From: Chara braunii
Lineage: Eukaryota > Streptophyta > Charophyceae > Charales > Characeae
Assembly (NCBI GenBank): GCA_003427395.1
Contig: BFEA01000451.1
Span: 339,716-361,531, forward strand
Direction of reading: 5' to 3'
Length of the DNA stretch: 21,816 nt
The notes under the pieces were generated by a model, which had not been told where the DNA came from, ran no database searches, and worked only from the letters and a program-made list of their open reading frames with translations. Below are positions 8,031-15,501 of the stretch, one piece after another. The first letter of the stretch is position 1, and the number at the start of each line of letters is the position of its first letter. The position numbers and the translations under genes were made by a program.

Positions 8031-9867
8031 AAAAATACAAATATCATCAATACCACATGAGGCAATTCCGGTCTGCTCTTTGTTCGCAGACGACCTCACT
8101 GTTATGACAGATGCCTCCCACGAATCGATGGCTGAAGTCCAACACATGATGGACCGCTTCTGCAAGCTGGCAGACATGAGGGTCAACTGGGGCAACAAAA
8201 CCCAGGGCTGGTGGATACACCACCAGGGAGTGAGAACCCCAGAAGAACCCAGAATTAAATGGTTACCAAAGGAAGCCCCAATCAGGGTGTTGGGGGTGCT
8301 CATGTCAGCGGAAGGAAGGCCTGCCTTCGGCCTGCCTCGGGAAAAGATGACACAATGGAAGAACAAACACACCTCGTTGATAGGGCGCTCGCTAATAATT
8401 AATAACGTGATTCTTGCCTCCTTGTGGTACAAGTTTGCCATTTGGGCCTTAGATAAGGGCACCCTGCGCCCCCTACAGCGACATGTCGCAGCCTTCCTGT
8501 GGAGGGGAGACCACGAGGAGCATAACGCGATCAGCAGAGTAGCTTGGCATTCTTTTATTCAACCTAAAGCAAGCGGAGGCCTGGGCATATTAGATCCTGC
8601 GTTGCAAACGAAGGCACTAGCGCCGCAGTGGCTCAAACGGCTGCTTTTCTGTCAAGACACCCTATGGAAAGGGTTAGCCCTAGAACAGATTGCCCGCCTT
8701 GCACCGCGAACAAGGGAAGGGAAAGACCCGTTGATGTGGCTGGAAAATAGGGGATGGCCCATCCCCAGAAGGACCGCGCAACAACAACACTGTCATTCCC
8801 CTCCCACTCCAGTGAGACAAGCAGCAAGGGCTGACCTGCGCAACGACCCGTTCTGGCCGGACCTCCTGAAAACGTGGAGAAGCCTGCCCCTGCCAGACAA
8901 AACCCCACTAGAGAGATGGGAAGAGGTGGCACGACAAACGCTCTTTGGGAATAGATGGTTAACTGATCCAAGGGGGCAAACCCTCCATTGCATAAACACC
9001 CCATGACTTGGCTGGGTGAGGCGGGGGGTAACTAGGATAGGAGATATATGGGACAAGAATCAAAGAAACTGGATCGACCCGGTCAAGCTGAGAGAAGGAC
9101 TGCGCTACTGTCATCGGCCGGAGGACGCTTTGGACACCTTAGTTGACATGATCCCCCTGGCCTGGTGGAGAATCTTAAGGAAAGGCCCGACCCTCCAGAA
9201 ATCAGACTGGGTGGCTGTGAGGGATCGCCCAAGCCAGGTGGGCAACATAGTGCACTGTGATTCAGGCGGATCGGTAAGGGTAGACCTCTTCCAAATAGGA
9301 TGGAACAACATTCTCCAAAGAACTTCCCCAAAAGAGACAATCCTGTGCCAGAAAGAAGACCTCTTCAGAATCAGAGTTCTCCAAGAAAACGGACAAATGA
9401 TCGCCTACTGCCCCCAAACCCCGATCCACCAGCTCGTCCTGGACCCCTTGGAATGGACATGGACAACAGCTGCAGGGAAGGGCAGGAAGGTCACAAAATC
9501 GGTATACGGCCTCACAATTAAATCGACCTATAGACTCCTTAGGCCGAGAATAAACCTTCGGGATTGGGTGGAGGCGCGCTGGATGGACCACCTGAATATT
9601 GACAAGAATAAACTCAGGGGAATAAAATGGTTCAGGCTGGTCAAGGAGAAACCAGCAAAATTTGCCTCACTGCAATGGCAGATAGAACACCGCTGCCTGC
9701 CGACAAACGATTGGATAATAGACAGGACGAACCTGGAACAGTGGGGTCAAGCCCTCCCCTGGTGTAGGCTTTGCACCGACGCGTTCCCTTCCATGAAAAT
9801 ACCTGAAACAATAGAACACATTTCTCCAATGCCCAGGAGCTGTGTGGTTGTGGAGATGGTGGGATAG
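8030..9867 (+). pseudogene. LINE reverse transcriptase, FADD box, thumb and zinc region
   Basis: The frame holds the catalytic FADD box at 8083-8094 (LFADDLTVMTDA), preceded by SSIPHEAIPV, then the thumb and C-terminal domain with GRSLIINNVILASLWY, FLWRGDHEE and PKASGGLGILDP. TGA at 9004-9006 interrupts; the same frame resumes at 9007 and runs to 9867 with a SLQWQIEHRCLPTNDW block and the first half of the zinc motif (C-x2-C, WCRLC). The second half (EH...C) falls out of frame: the His and Cys codons are two bases short of the H-x4-C spacing kept in the minus-strand copy, so a two-base loss near 9820 is likely. Long open stretches suggest moderate age. Confidence 0.85.
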
Positions 9868-10189
9868 AATATGGGACCAACTAGAGACCCAGATCCGGCG
9901 GCCTTGGGATGGGAAAGCCTTGCTGTGCGAAGTCCTCCCTGCGGACCAGATAGATGATTTCACAAGCAATCTGTTCAAAGTAGGCCGCAGGGCGGTGCTC
10001 TGGGCCCTCTGGCGAAGGCGCTGCACTTACGAAATGGAAAGAGCTAGGCTGGAAGGCCCGGAGTTCACGGAAAGTATTCAACAGCAGATCCAAACTGAAA
10101 TAAGAGAACAATGGGAAAGAGTCAAGTCACGAATCCAGCTACTACACTCCCCAAAGACATTTTACAGAAAATCAAGGAGTTCAGCCTGA
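9815..10189 (+). pseudogene. LINE ORF2 C-terminal tail
   Basis: After the frameshift near 9820 the reading continues with the last zinc-ligand Cys, a WLWRWWDRIWD segment, a TSNLFKVGRRAVLWALWRRRC helix and a Gln/Glu/Arg-rich end (QTEIREQWERVKSR), stopping with TGA at 10187-10189. The same tail is found in the minus-strand copies at 985-1764 and 12821-13051, which ties all three to one family. Confidence 0.8.
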
Positions 10190-10748
10190 GCTGGCTTGGT
10201 GGGGAAAAGGGGGGGAGGATAGGGAAAGTGGAATGGAATGGGGGACAAGGTGACCTAGGGGAGGGACAAGGGGGGAAAGGCCTGGCGAGGGACTACCGGC
10301 TCCTGTTTCATGAGTGGACCAAGATTGATCCCGCAATTCCCTTGAGACCCGCCCTCGATTTCCCCGACCCCTTCCCCCCTCCCTCCAACTGTGTGGTAGG
10401 TCTGGATTGGTATGGGAGAGAGTGAGGAACCAGCTTTACTGTCGCAGATTTCTGGCGCCCGCTTCAGGGTGAAGAGGTTTCCCCCTCCCCTCAGAAGAAG
10501 TCAGTCTACCCAATCCTTTGGAGAACAAACCTGCACAGTCAATCCTCTGGGATCAGAGCAATCAATGCTGGCAGGCTTCTCCTTTGTTCTGCTTATATTC
10601 ATCATTACTGTATATGGGACGCTGGACCCGCTTTCCAGCAGGTGCTGCTCCCCACCAATAGATGGAGCCTCTCCCCGGATGCTAGCGGTGTCTGCTAGCG
10701 GTGTCTGCTCGTATCAGCACCACTAACATTCCTGGGGGAGTTTTCTCA

Positions 10749-10780
<32 letters not shown>
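10190..10780 (+). other. LINE 3' UTR and poly(A) tail
   Basis: A G-rich part (10195-10290), then less skewed sequence, hairpin block copy C at 10616-10668, a 13-bp perfect tandem duplication (10681-10693 and 10694-10706) and A31 at 10750-10780. No polyadenylation signal is obvious, as is common for LINEs whose tail is copied directly. Confidence 0.75.
10616..10668 (+). repeat. LINE 3'-UTR two-hairpin block, copy C (in the main LINE)
   Basis: Main stem 10621-10626/10634-10639 (GCTGGA/TCCAGC) with a 7-nt loop; second stem GCTCC 10647-10651 with GGAGC 10664-10668. This copy sits about 430 bp after the ORF2 stop and 82 bp before the A31 tail, fixing the block as LINE 3' UTR. Confidence 0.9.
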
Positions 10781-10782
<2 letters not shown>

Positions 10783-10961
10783 AACTGTGTAGATTGCACA
10801 GCTATAACCAAAGCCGGCTAATGGCCCCGGTAACTCAAAGGTTTTTCATAAATTTTCTCAATGGGTTTTTGGATGGGACGCTGGGCCCGGTTCCCAGCAC
10901 GTGTTGCTCCCCACAAATAGATTGGAGCATATCTTTCAAAAAAAAAAAAACAAAAAAAAAA
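10781..10961 (+). mobile_element. Short LINE 3' end or SINE, with A-rich tail
   Basis: Directly after the A31 tail comes about 95 bp of unassigned sequence, then hairpin block copy D (10875-10928; stem GCTGGG/CCCAGC at 10880-10898) and an A-rich tract (10938-10961, one C). No LINE coding sequence is present. A SINE using the LINE 3' end is possible, but I see no convincing Pol III boxes. Confidence 0.6.
10875..10928 (+). repeat. LINE 3'-UTR two-hairpin block, copy D
   Basis: The main stem differs from other copies by a compensatory pair: GCTGGG with CCCAGC instead of GCTGGA with TCCAGC. The second stem GCTCC/GGAGC is kept. Confidence 0.85.
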
Positions 10962-10963
10962 CG

Positions 10964-11187
10964 AAGGAGTACTCTCCCAATCACCACTTCTGCGGCAACC
11001 TGCACCCAAAGAAGCACAGAGAGTCAACAACTATTGCCATATATGCATAGGTCTCGAGACCTTAACTGCCAACATTCCTGAGAAGTGCAATTTTATCAGC
11101 CTCGCCACCATTACCGCCTTGCAACACAGAACTCCATTCACCCCTCCGGATGAATACAAGAGGCCCCATCGAATCCCTTACATGGCT
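10964..11187 (+). repeat. Left arm of a ~1-kb imperfect palindrome
   Basis: Its reverse complement aligns with 11759-11984 along the whole length. The best blocks are GGTGATTGGGAGAGTRCTCCTT, GGAATGTTGGCAG.TAAGGTCT, and GGGGCCTYTTGTATTCAT at the far end. Clearly diverged overall. Confidence 0.75.
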
Positions 11188-11269
11188 ACAGGAGCATTAC
11201 AGTAACTGCCAGAAGCAAGCAAGTAGGGTGGCCAGGGTGCTTCTGGCAGAAATGCATCCAGAGCCATGT
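11180..11269. other. Extended hairpin of about 90 nt
   Basis: A perfect 12-bp stem (11206-11217 CTGCCAGAAGCA with 11238-11249) and 20-nt loop are extended by a 5-bp (11194-11198/11251-11255) and an 8-bp (11180-11187/11262-11269) stem separated by internal loops. The size resembles small-RNA precursors, but no function is shown. Confidence 0.5.
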
Positions 11270-11307
11270 GTTACGCTGTCATCAGTAGCACCATCAGATA
11301 TTCAGGA

Positions 11308-11350
11308 GGGATGCTGGGCCCAGTTCCGAGCACGTGCTCATCTACCAACT
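11308..11350 (+). repeat. LINE 3'-UTR hairpin block, copy E (degenerate)
   Basis: Closest to copy D in its first 30 bp (GCTGGGCCCAGTTCCGAGCACGTG). The stem has one mismatch, the second hairpin is lost, and no A tail follows. Confidence 0.65.
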
Positions 11351-11352
11351 TA

Positions 11353-11555
11353 AACCACCAGTACTTGGCCCATACATTGGCCGCGGGCGTTTCCTGTTAA
11401 CGCTCCGCGACTGATGGGCTGCGGCCTAGCGGACCACAATGGCTGGAGGCGCCAGCCAAAAGAAAAGTGAAACGACGCGGCGGCGGCTCGGCAAAACTTG
11501 GTGCGCAGGGTGTTTCCCGGCTCGGCATCAATAGCTGGGCCAAGTACTGGTGGTT
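11353..11555. repeat. Perfect 20-bp inverted repeat around a GC-rich core
   Basis: 11353-11372 (AACCACCAGTACTTGGCCCA) pairs with 11536-11555. Its centre lies about 20 nt from the centre of the larger palindrome (10964-11984), so it is probably the inner part of the same structure. The core (11373-11535) is GC-rich and holds no gene. Confidence 0.8.
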
Positions 11556-11571
11556 CAACATCGTATCCCAG

Positions 11572-11625
11572 GGGATGCTGGACCCGCTTTCCAGCAGGTG
11601 TATCTCCCCACCAATAGACTGGAGC
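11572..11625 (+). repeat. LINE 3'-UTR two-hairpin block, copy F, with A-rich tail
   Basis: Perfect stem GCTGGA/TCCAGC at 11577-11595. After about 75 bp comes an A-rich tract (11700-11755) with interspersed G and C. The upstream body is absent or unrecognised. Confidence 0.85.
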
Positions 11626-11758
11626 CCCCTGTGTGACGGGTAGGAGTGCATGCTCCTATCACCATTCCTATCTGTTGTCGCGGGTGGTAATTTGTTATTA
11701 AAAAAAAAAAAGAAAAAAAAAAGAAAGAACAAGAAAAAAAAAAGAAAAAAAAAGAGGG

Positions 11759-11984
11759 AATCAGTGGGGCCTTTTGTATTCATGAACATCCTGTTGAGTG
11801 AATGTAGAGTTCGGTGCTACATGGAGGTCATGCCAGCAAGGTTCATCCAAAACTTCGACTTCTTTTCTTAGGAATGTTGGCAGCTAAGGTCTAGAGGCCT
11901 ATACATATATGCAAACAGTTGTTCACTTTTTCTGCAAGTTTGGGCGCAGGTCGCTGCTGAATTGGTGATTGGGAGAGTGCTCCT
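11759..11984 (-). repeat. Right arm of the ~1-kb imperfect palindrome
   Basis: Inverted partner of 10964-11187, starting immediately after the A-rich tail of copy F. The left arm likewise starts immediately after the A tail of copy D, so both arms adjoin retroelement tails. Confidence 0.75.
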
Positions 11985-12151
11985 TTAAATATTGGGTGCA
12001 AGTACTCATTAAGGGGATGGGTGCCCGGGCACTACCCACTCAATCCCATCCAGGTGGGGTACCTTGCACCCTGAGTATTACTCTCTTTATGTGTTGGGAT
12101 TGACTGAGGATTTATATGTGGGGATTCCCGGACAACACAGACACTCTTTTT

Positions 12152-12390
12152 GAGTTATAACTGCAGTATGGGCCAAGATACAGTTTGCAATTGCAGTCTA
12201 CAGTCCGATTATAACTCGTTTGTGTGACTCCCACATAGTTTCCCCCTTTTTTTTTTCTTGTATACAACCCAGCTTTCTGGCCAGGTAGTAGGGTGCCCAA
12301 AGTGCAATTGCAAACTGTGTCTTGGCCCATACTGCAGTTATAACTCGCTTTTGTGACTCCCGTGTAGTTTCCCCTTTTTTTTCTTTCTTG
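12152..12390. repeat. Combined inverted and direct repeat cluster
   Basis: 12152-12195 and 12303-12346 form a 44-bp inverted repeat with one mismatch. Overlapping this, 12209-12260 and 12338-12390 are direct repeats (TTATAACTCG...GTGACTCCC...GTTTCCCC then T-rich), so the motif GAGTTATAA recurs in both orientations. A foldback or stepwise duplication next to the 12371-12391 A tail could explain this. Confidence 0.85.
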
Positions 12391-12465
12391 TGACTCTACC
12401 TGAAGGACTGAGCCTACTAGTGACGGTGATGCTAGCAGCCATCCCTAGTAAGCCTATGTCTAACT

Positions 12466-12518
12466 GCTCCATATATTGGTGGGGAGCTGCACCTGCTGGA
12501 AATCGGGTCCAGCGTCCC
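12466..12518 (-). repeat. LINE 3'-UTR two-hairpin block, copy G
   Basis: Perfect main stem at 12495-12513 with loop AATCGGG; second stem GCTCC/GGAGC. Confidence 0.85.
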
Positions 12519-12820
12519 ATAAACATCATTGAGAATGATACATGAGAAAAACAGGGGGAACAGGATCGCCTCTTCAGCCCCCCTGGGGACAGCCAGATGT
12601 AACATCCAACAGTAGCTACCTCATGCCCACAAACAATTTGGCTGGGTATTATTCAGTCCCCACCCAGACCAAACCATTGCAATTCTACCAACGCTAGGTC
12701 AGAAAGGGGAAATGGGTCCAAAAAGAAGACGGAGAACAGCCCCAGGCGGAAGCATAAACCAGTTCCTAAGACGAGTTGGACGTTCTTCTTGAGAGGACCC
12801 TCTGTCTCTTCCACCCCTGG

Positions 12821-13051
12821 TCATTGCACCTCCCCCAGGGACCGCAACATTGATCCCCCCCAGCCAGTCCGTAACGAAGTTTGAATTGTTTGTTTTATGT
12901 GCTTTCTCTGTGTGAGTCTGTTAAGTTTTTCTTTAGTAATAGCCCAATGGGCTCTGATTTCTGTTTGGACAAATTGTACAATATAATCTGCCAACTCGGA
13001 GCCTTCCAAGCACACCACTTCTCTCTCACGGACACAATAACGCTTACTCAT
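12821..13051 (-). pseudogene. LINE ORF2 C-terminal fragment
   Basis: A 76-codon open piece from an internal ATG. It matches the end of the plus-strand LINE protein (10000-10140): RYCVRERE against RRCTYEMER, LEGSEL against LEGPEF, and QTEIRAHW against QTEIREQW, followed by a basic stretch and its own stop. The zinc motif and all upstream domains are missing, so it is not functional. It links hairpin block copy G to the LINE family. Confidence 0.7.
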
Positions 13052-13148
13052 ACGGAAACAATATTTCTATTATCACTTTGTTGTGTCCAGCTGAAGAGGG
13101 GGGTTCTAACACTGGCTTGGGTGATTGTTTGAAACACACATTCAGCAC

Positions 13149-13181
<33 letters not shown>

Positions 13182-13182
13182 T
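13149..13182. repeat. (GT)n microsatellite
   Basis: Thirteen GT units (13149-13174), then ATGTGTGT. It makes His/Thr repeats in minus-strand translations, which should not be read as protein evidence. Confidence 0.95.
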
Positions 13183-13230
13183 CGAGCCAACCAAAAAAAC
13201 CCACAAACGCGGCGAGCGGCGTAGTAGGGC

Positions 13231-13767
13231 ATGCATACACAAATGCCTAAACACGGGTTGCATCACCTCCGCACAAAACAATCCATACATAGTGTGATAA
13301 TACAGACACCTACTACTGGAATGAGACGGATGCAAGGAAGGATTTCTGAGCAAATACACATTCCGCACAGCCATCGCACACCGAGGAGGACAATAGGCAC
13401 ACAATCCCGTTGTATCCGAGGTACCAATTCGAAAACAAGAGGAAAAGCAAACTGGCATCAACTGCACATGGCACAACCCATCATCACTCCTCTCGGTACG
13501 AATTATATCAAGAGTTCCACCGAGCACATGTTTGTTCACCAAATCAAAACACCTCCTCCCTATTCTACACCCCACTATCTGTCATTAACAAAGAACACTG
13601 CACAACATTCCCTGAGCCTACCCCCAACTATCATTCCTACGGCAAAAGAGGCAAACATCATTACAAGCACCACTATTAGCCATGGCAACCCGGGGTCCAT
13701 CACCGCCTTCGGAATTACGGTCTCCAGCTCCGCGGCATGGCAGACGGAACCCAACTCCGGGGTATGA
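13231..13767 (+). CDS. Weak open frame, unrecognised
   Basis: A 178-codon frame from ATG at 13231, rich in His, Thr, Ser, Pro and Ile. I see no domain, signal peptide or membrane segment. It lies in sequence with a strong A/C bias on the plus strand, which lowers stop density by composition (few T), so length alone is weak evidence. A minus-strand frame (13575-13048) is also open over the same DNA. Probably chance. Confidence 0.12.
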   Translation: MHTQMPKHGLHHLRTKQSIHSVIIQTPTTGMRRMQGRISEQIHIPHSHRTPRRTIGTQSRCIRGTNSKTRGKANWHQLHMAQPIITPLGTNYIKSSTEHMFVHQIKTPPPYSTPHYLSLTKNTAQHSLSLPPTIIPTAKEANIITSTTISHGNPGSITAFGITVSSSAAWQTEPNSGV

Positions 13768-14000
13768 ACTGGTGTCCATACGGAAGGCCCGAGCAAACTG
13801 GCTGTGCCGAAAAACGCGCAGGCGAGAAGAACAACAAAAAACTGCCAGCCTACGATTATGATTGCCATTATGATTGCCGGGTAGTAAAGAAAACACATGT
13901 TGCTACCAACTCGCAGTATATCCGCAGATCCCGACGATTCCTCAATCATTCCGCCAGCAGACGCGCCTCCCCGTATAACTACTACATTCACCCACAGCAT
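13575..14000 (-). CDS. Weak open frame with two hydrophobic segments
   Basis: From ATG at 14000 the frame gives about 141 residues. Two hydrophobic stretches stand out, at about residues 37-70 (FLYYPAIIMAIIIVGWQFFV then LLACAFFG) and 105-127 (LPWLIVVLVMMFASFAVGMI), joined by a polar loop. This would suit a small two-pass membrane protein, but G/T-rich strands give Val, Ile, Leu and Phe codons by composition. No family is recognised and no introns or promoter are seen. Treat as hypothetical. Confidence 0.2.
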   Translation of the reverse strand: MLWVNVVVIRGGASAGGMIEESSGSADILRVGSNMCFLYYPAIIMAIIIVGWQFFVVLLACAFFGTASLLGPSVWTPVHTPELGSVCHAAELETVIPKAVMDPGLPWLIVVLVMMFASFAVGMIVGGRLRECCAVFFVNDR

Positions 14001-14003
14001 CAA

Positions 14004-14940
14004 GTCGCAAATCCTAGCTTCGACAATGCCATGTCAGCAGGAAGAATCCAATCGATACACAGTTCCACATTGATCATGCGAGTACGCTTCGGCCCATCTC
14101 TAGCCCACCATGGGTAGCAACGACCCCGATCCCTTACATGTCATCACAAGGCATTGAAACCAAGCGCCATGCTACGATCACCCGAGAGCTCCCAATCAGG
14201 TTGCAGAAAAGAAGGGGGGAGGAGAGAGGAGAGGATGGGGGGCAGAATACCAGTACATACAACCCAACCCCATGATATATCAAATTGTCGTTGCAGTGGG
14301 CAAAACACTTGTATCCAGGAGCAACAAGTATGCGATCAGACAGATGTGCTCAACTACGATGCGGCGGTTCCCTCTTAAAAAAAGGCAACATTCTCCATAG
14401 TCATCAGTATCCTCACAAACACGCAGGGATCGCTTTCACACTTTGCAGAATCTTGGCGCAGGGTTCTGGCCAGAGCAATTTAGTAACTCTGTCCGAAGGG
14501 GGTGACAGCAGCAACAGCGATGTTCAAGCAGCGCCAGCATCGGTAAAAATGACAGGTAGGCAATAATGCAATCAGACTTGACTTATTCACACTTTTCATG
14601 CACGTGAACAGCAGGACAACAAACTGGCGCCATGCGCCCACACAGAACTCCGAGATATGGCTTCCAAGTAACAGTTCGCTTCCACTGGCTATGGCGACTG
14701 TGCGCCTCAAACAAACTCACTGTTCACACTCTGGATCACCCCGGATGTCCCACACGCGATACTCGGTACATACACACACACAGTACACACACTCTTACCC
14801 TACGCTACAGCTATGGCGGCTATGGCCGCCGCTACCCTACTGCTATGGCTACAGTATGTCACTCTCGCCCACTTCGTCTTTGGGCCTTCTGCAGACCTCC
14901 TCGCACAAGCTGCTGAGGCAGCGCTTCCGCAGGAATGAAT
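14004..14940. other. Anonymous A/C-rich sequence
   Basis: No recognised gene. There is a short CA-rich tract (14766-14790) and, at 14813-14938, a 41-codon Ala/Leu-rich frame that is unsupported by anything else. Confidence 0.5.
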
Positions 14941-15463
14941 AATGGCTGGACGCAGCCTCTTGATTTATACTTCTGCGCTGCGATGGTCTGCCCTGTGTCC
15001 CTTGGCCCCTGGTGCACACAGTCCCAGACGGTACTTGCTGGACAGGACCGGACTACTAACTGGGACTGTTGACTCAGCGAGGTGGCCTACCACCACTTGA
15101 CCACTTGCCTCTGTTCAATGCAGGCTCACTCCGAAAGGCCACTTCTAGAACCCTCTTACTTGGCCTTTCGGTACTGTAGCAGCTACGACTTTGCCCCTTC
15201 AGGTAAGTAGCAGTTACGACCTTGACCCTTCAGACATCCTACAACTACGACTTCGGAACTGTCTAGACTCCTACCCTACAGGTCTACAGTTCGATTCCCT
15301 TCTACCCTGTGACCTACGAAAACCTACCTACCACTGGCGGTCCTTCAGGTCACAGGTTCAAATCTACGGGTTGACACTGGTACTGTACACAGGTAAGACG
15401 GGGAACTAGGGATCGAGTCCTGGGATCTGCATTCGCTACTGCGAACTGGTGAATACCGTTTCA
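14941..15463 (-). repeat. Probable 3' LTR of the Ty3/gypsy element (left limit unknown)
   Basis: Downstream of pol in the element's sense is a purine-rich run (reverse complement of 15464-15475, GGCCGGCGGGAG), a candidate polypurine tract, immediately followed by TGAAAC, a usable LTR start. The LTR would then extend leftwards from 15463; its far end cannot be fixed without a second LTR. Inside are an 11-bp perfect inverted repeat (15131-15141/15161-15171) and a 27-bp direct repeat, 24 of 27 identical (15176-15202 and 15207-15233). Confidence 0.4.
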
Positions 15464-15501
15464 CTCCCGCCGGCCTAAATTCGAGGTCCTCCGAGAAAAT
15501 T

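Larger units (their letters stand above)
5953..10780 (+). mobile_element. L1-type LINE, nearly complete 3' part, inactivated
   Basis: Order: AP-type endonuclease (about 5953-6840), linker, reverse transcriptase palm (7285-8100) with FADD box, thumb/C-terminal domain, zinc motif (9750-9830), C-terminal tail ending at 10189, 3' UTR with hairpin block (10616-10668) and A31 tail (10750-10780). This is the order of plant L1-clade ORF2. No ORF1 (RNA-binding protein) and no N-terminal part of the endonuclease are seen, so the 5' end is missing or too decayed. Breaks: TAG 6013, TGA 6838, TAA 6958, an AT-rich block at about 7110-7280, TGA 7793, a frameshift near 8025, TGA 9004 and a frameshift near 9820. 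Target-site duplications could not be identified. Confidence 0.85.
12371..13060 (-). mobile_element. 5'-truncated LINE copy, minus strand
   Basis: It reads from about 13060 down to an A-rich tail seen as T-rich sequence at 12371-12391. It holds the last part of ORF2 (13051-12821), about 300 bp of 3' UTR and hairpin block copy G (12466-12518). 5' truncation of this kind is typical of target-primed reverse transcription. Confidence 0.75.

Noticed and set aside
9083-9591. Minus-strand frames over the LINE (several of 66-167 codons)
   Set aside because: They are antisense shadows of the LINE reverse transcriptase and have no motifs.
10111-10425. 104-codon Gly-rich frame after the LINE stop
   Set aside because: It comes from the G-rich 3' UTR and overlaps the true ORF2 tail in another frame.
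11397-11789. Minus-strand frame with a Phe-rich tract
   Set aside because: The Phe tract is the A-rich tail of copy F read on the opposite strand.
13048-13575. 175-codon minus-strand frame
   Set aside because: It runs through the GT microsatellite (His-Thr repeat), has no domain, and overlaps an equally long frame on the other strand.
14813-14938. 41-codon Ala/Leu-rich frame resembling a signal or membrane peptide
   Set aside because: Too short, no context, no homology recognised; composition can explain it.
15280-15425. Three GTTCGATTCC-like Pol III B boxes, possible tRNA or tRNA-derived SINE
   Set aside because: No matching A boxes, no foldable T-arm stems or cloverleaf, and the region is better explained as LTR.
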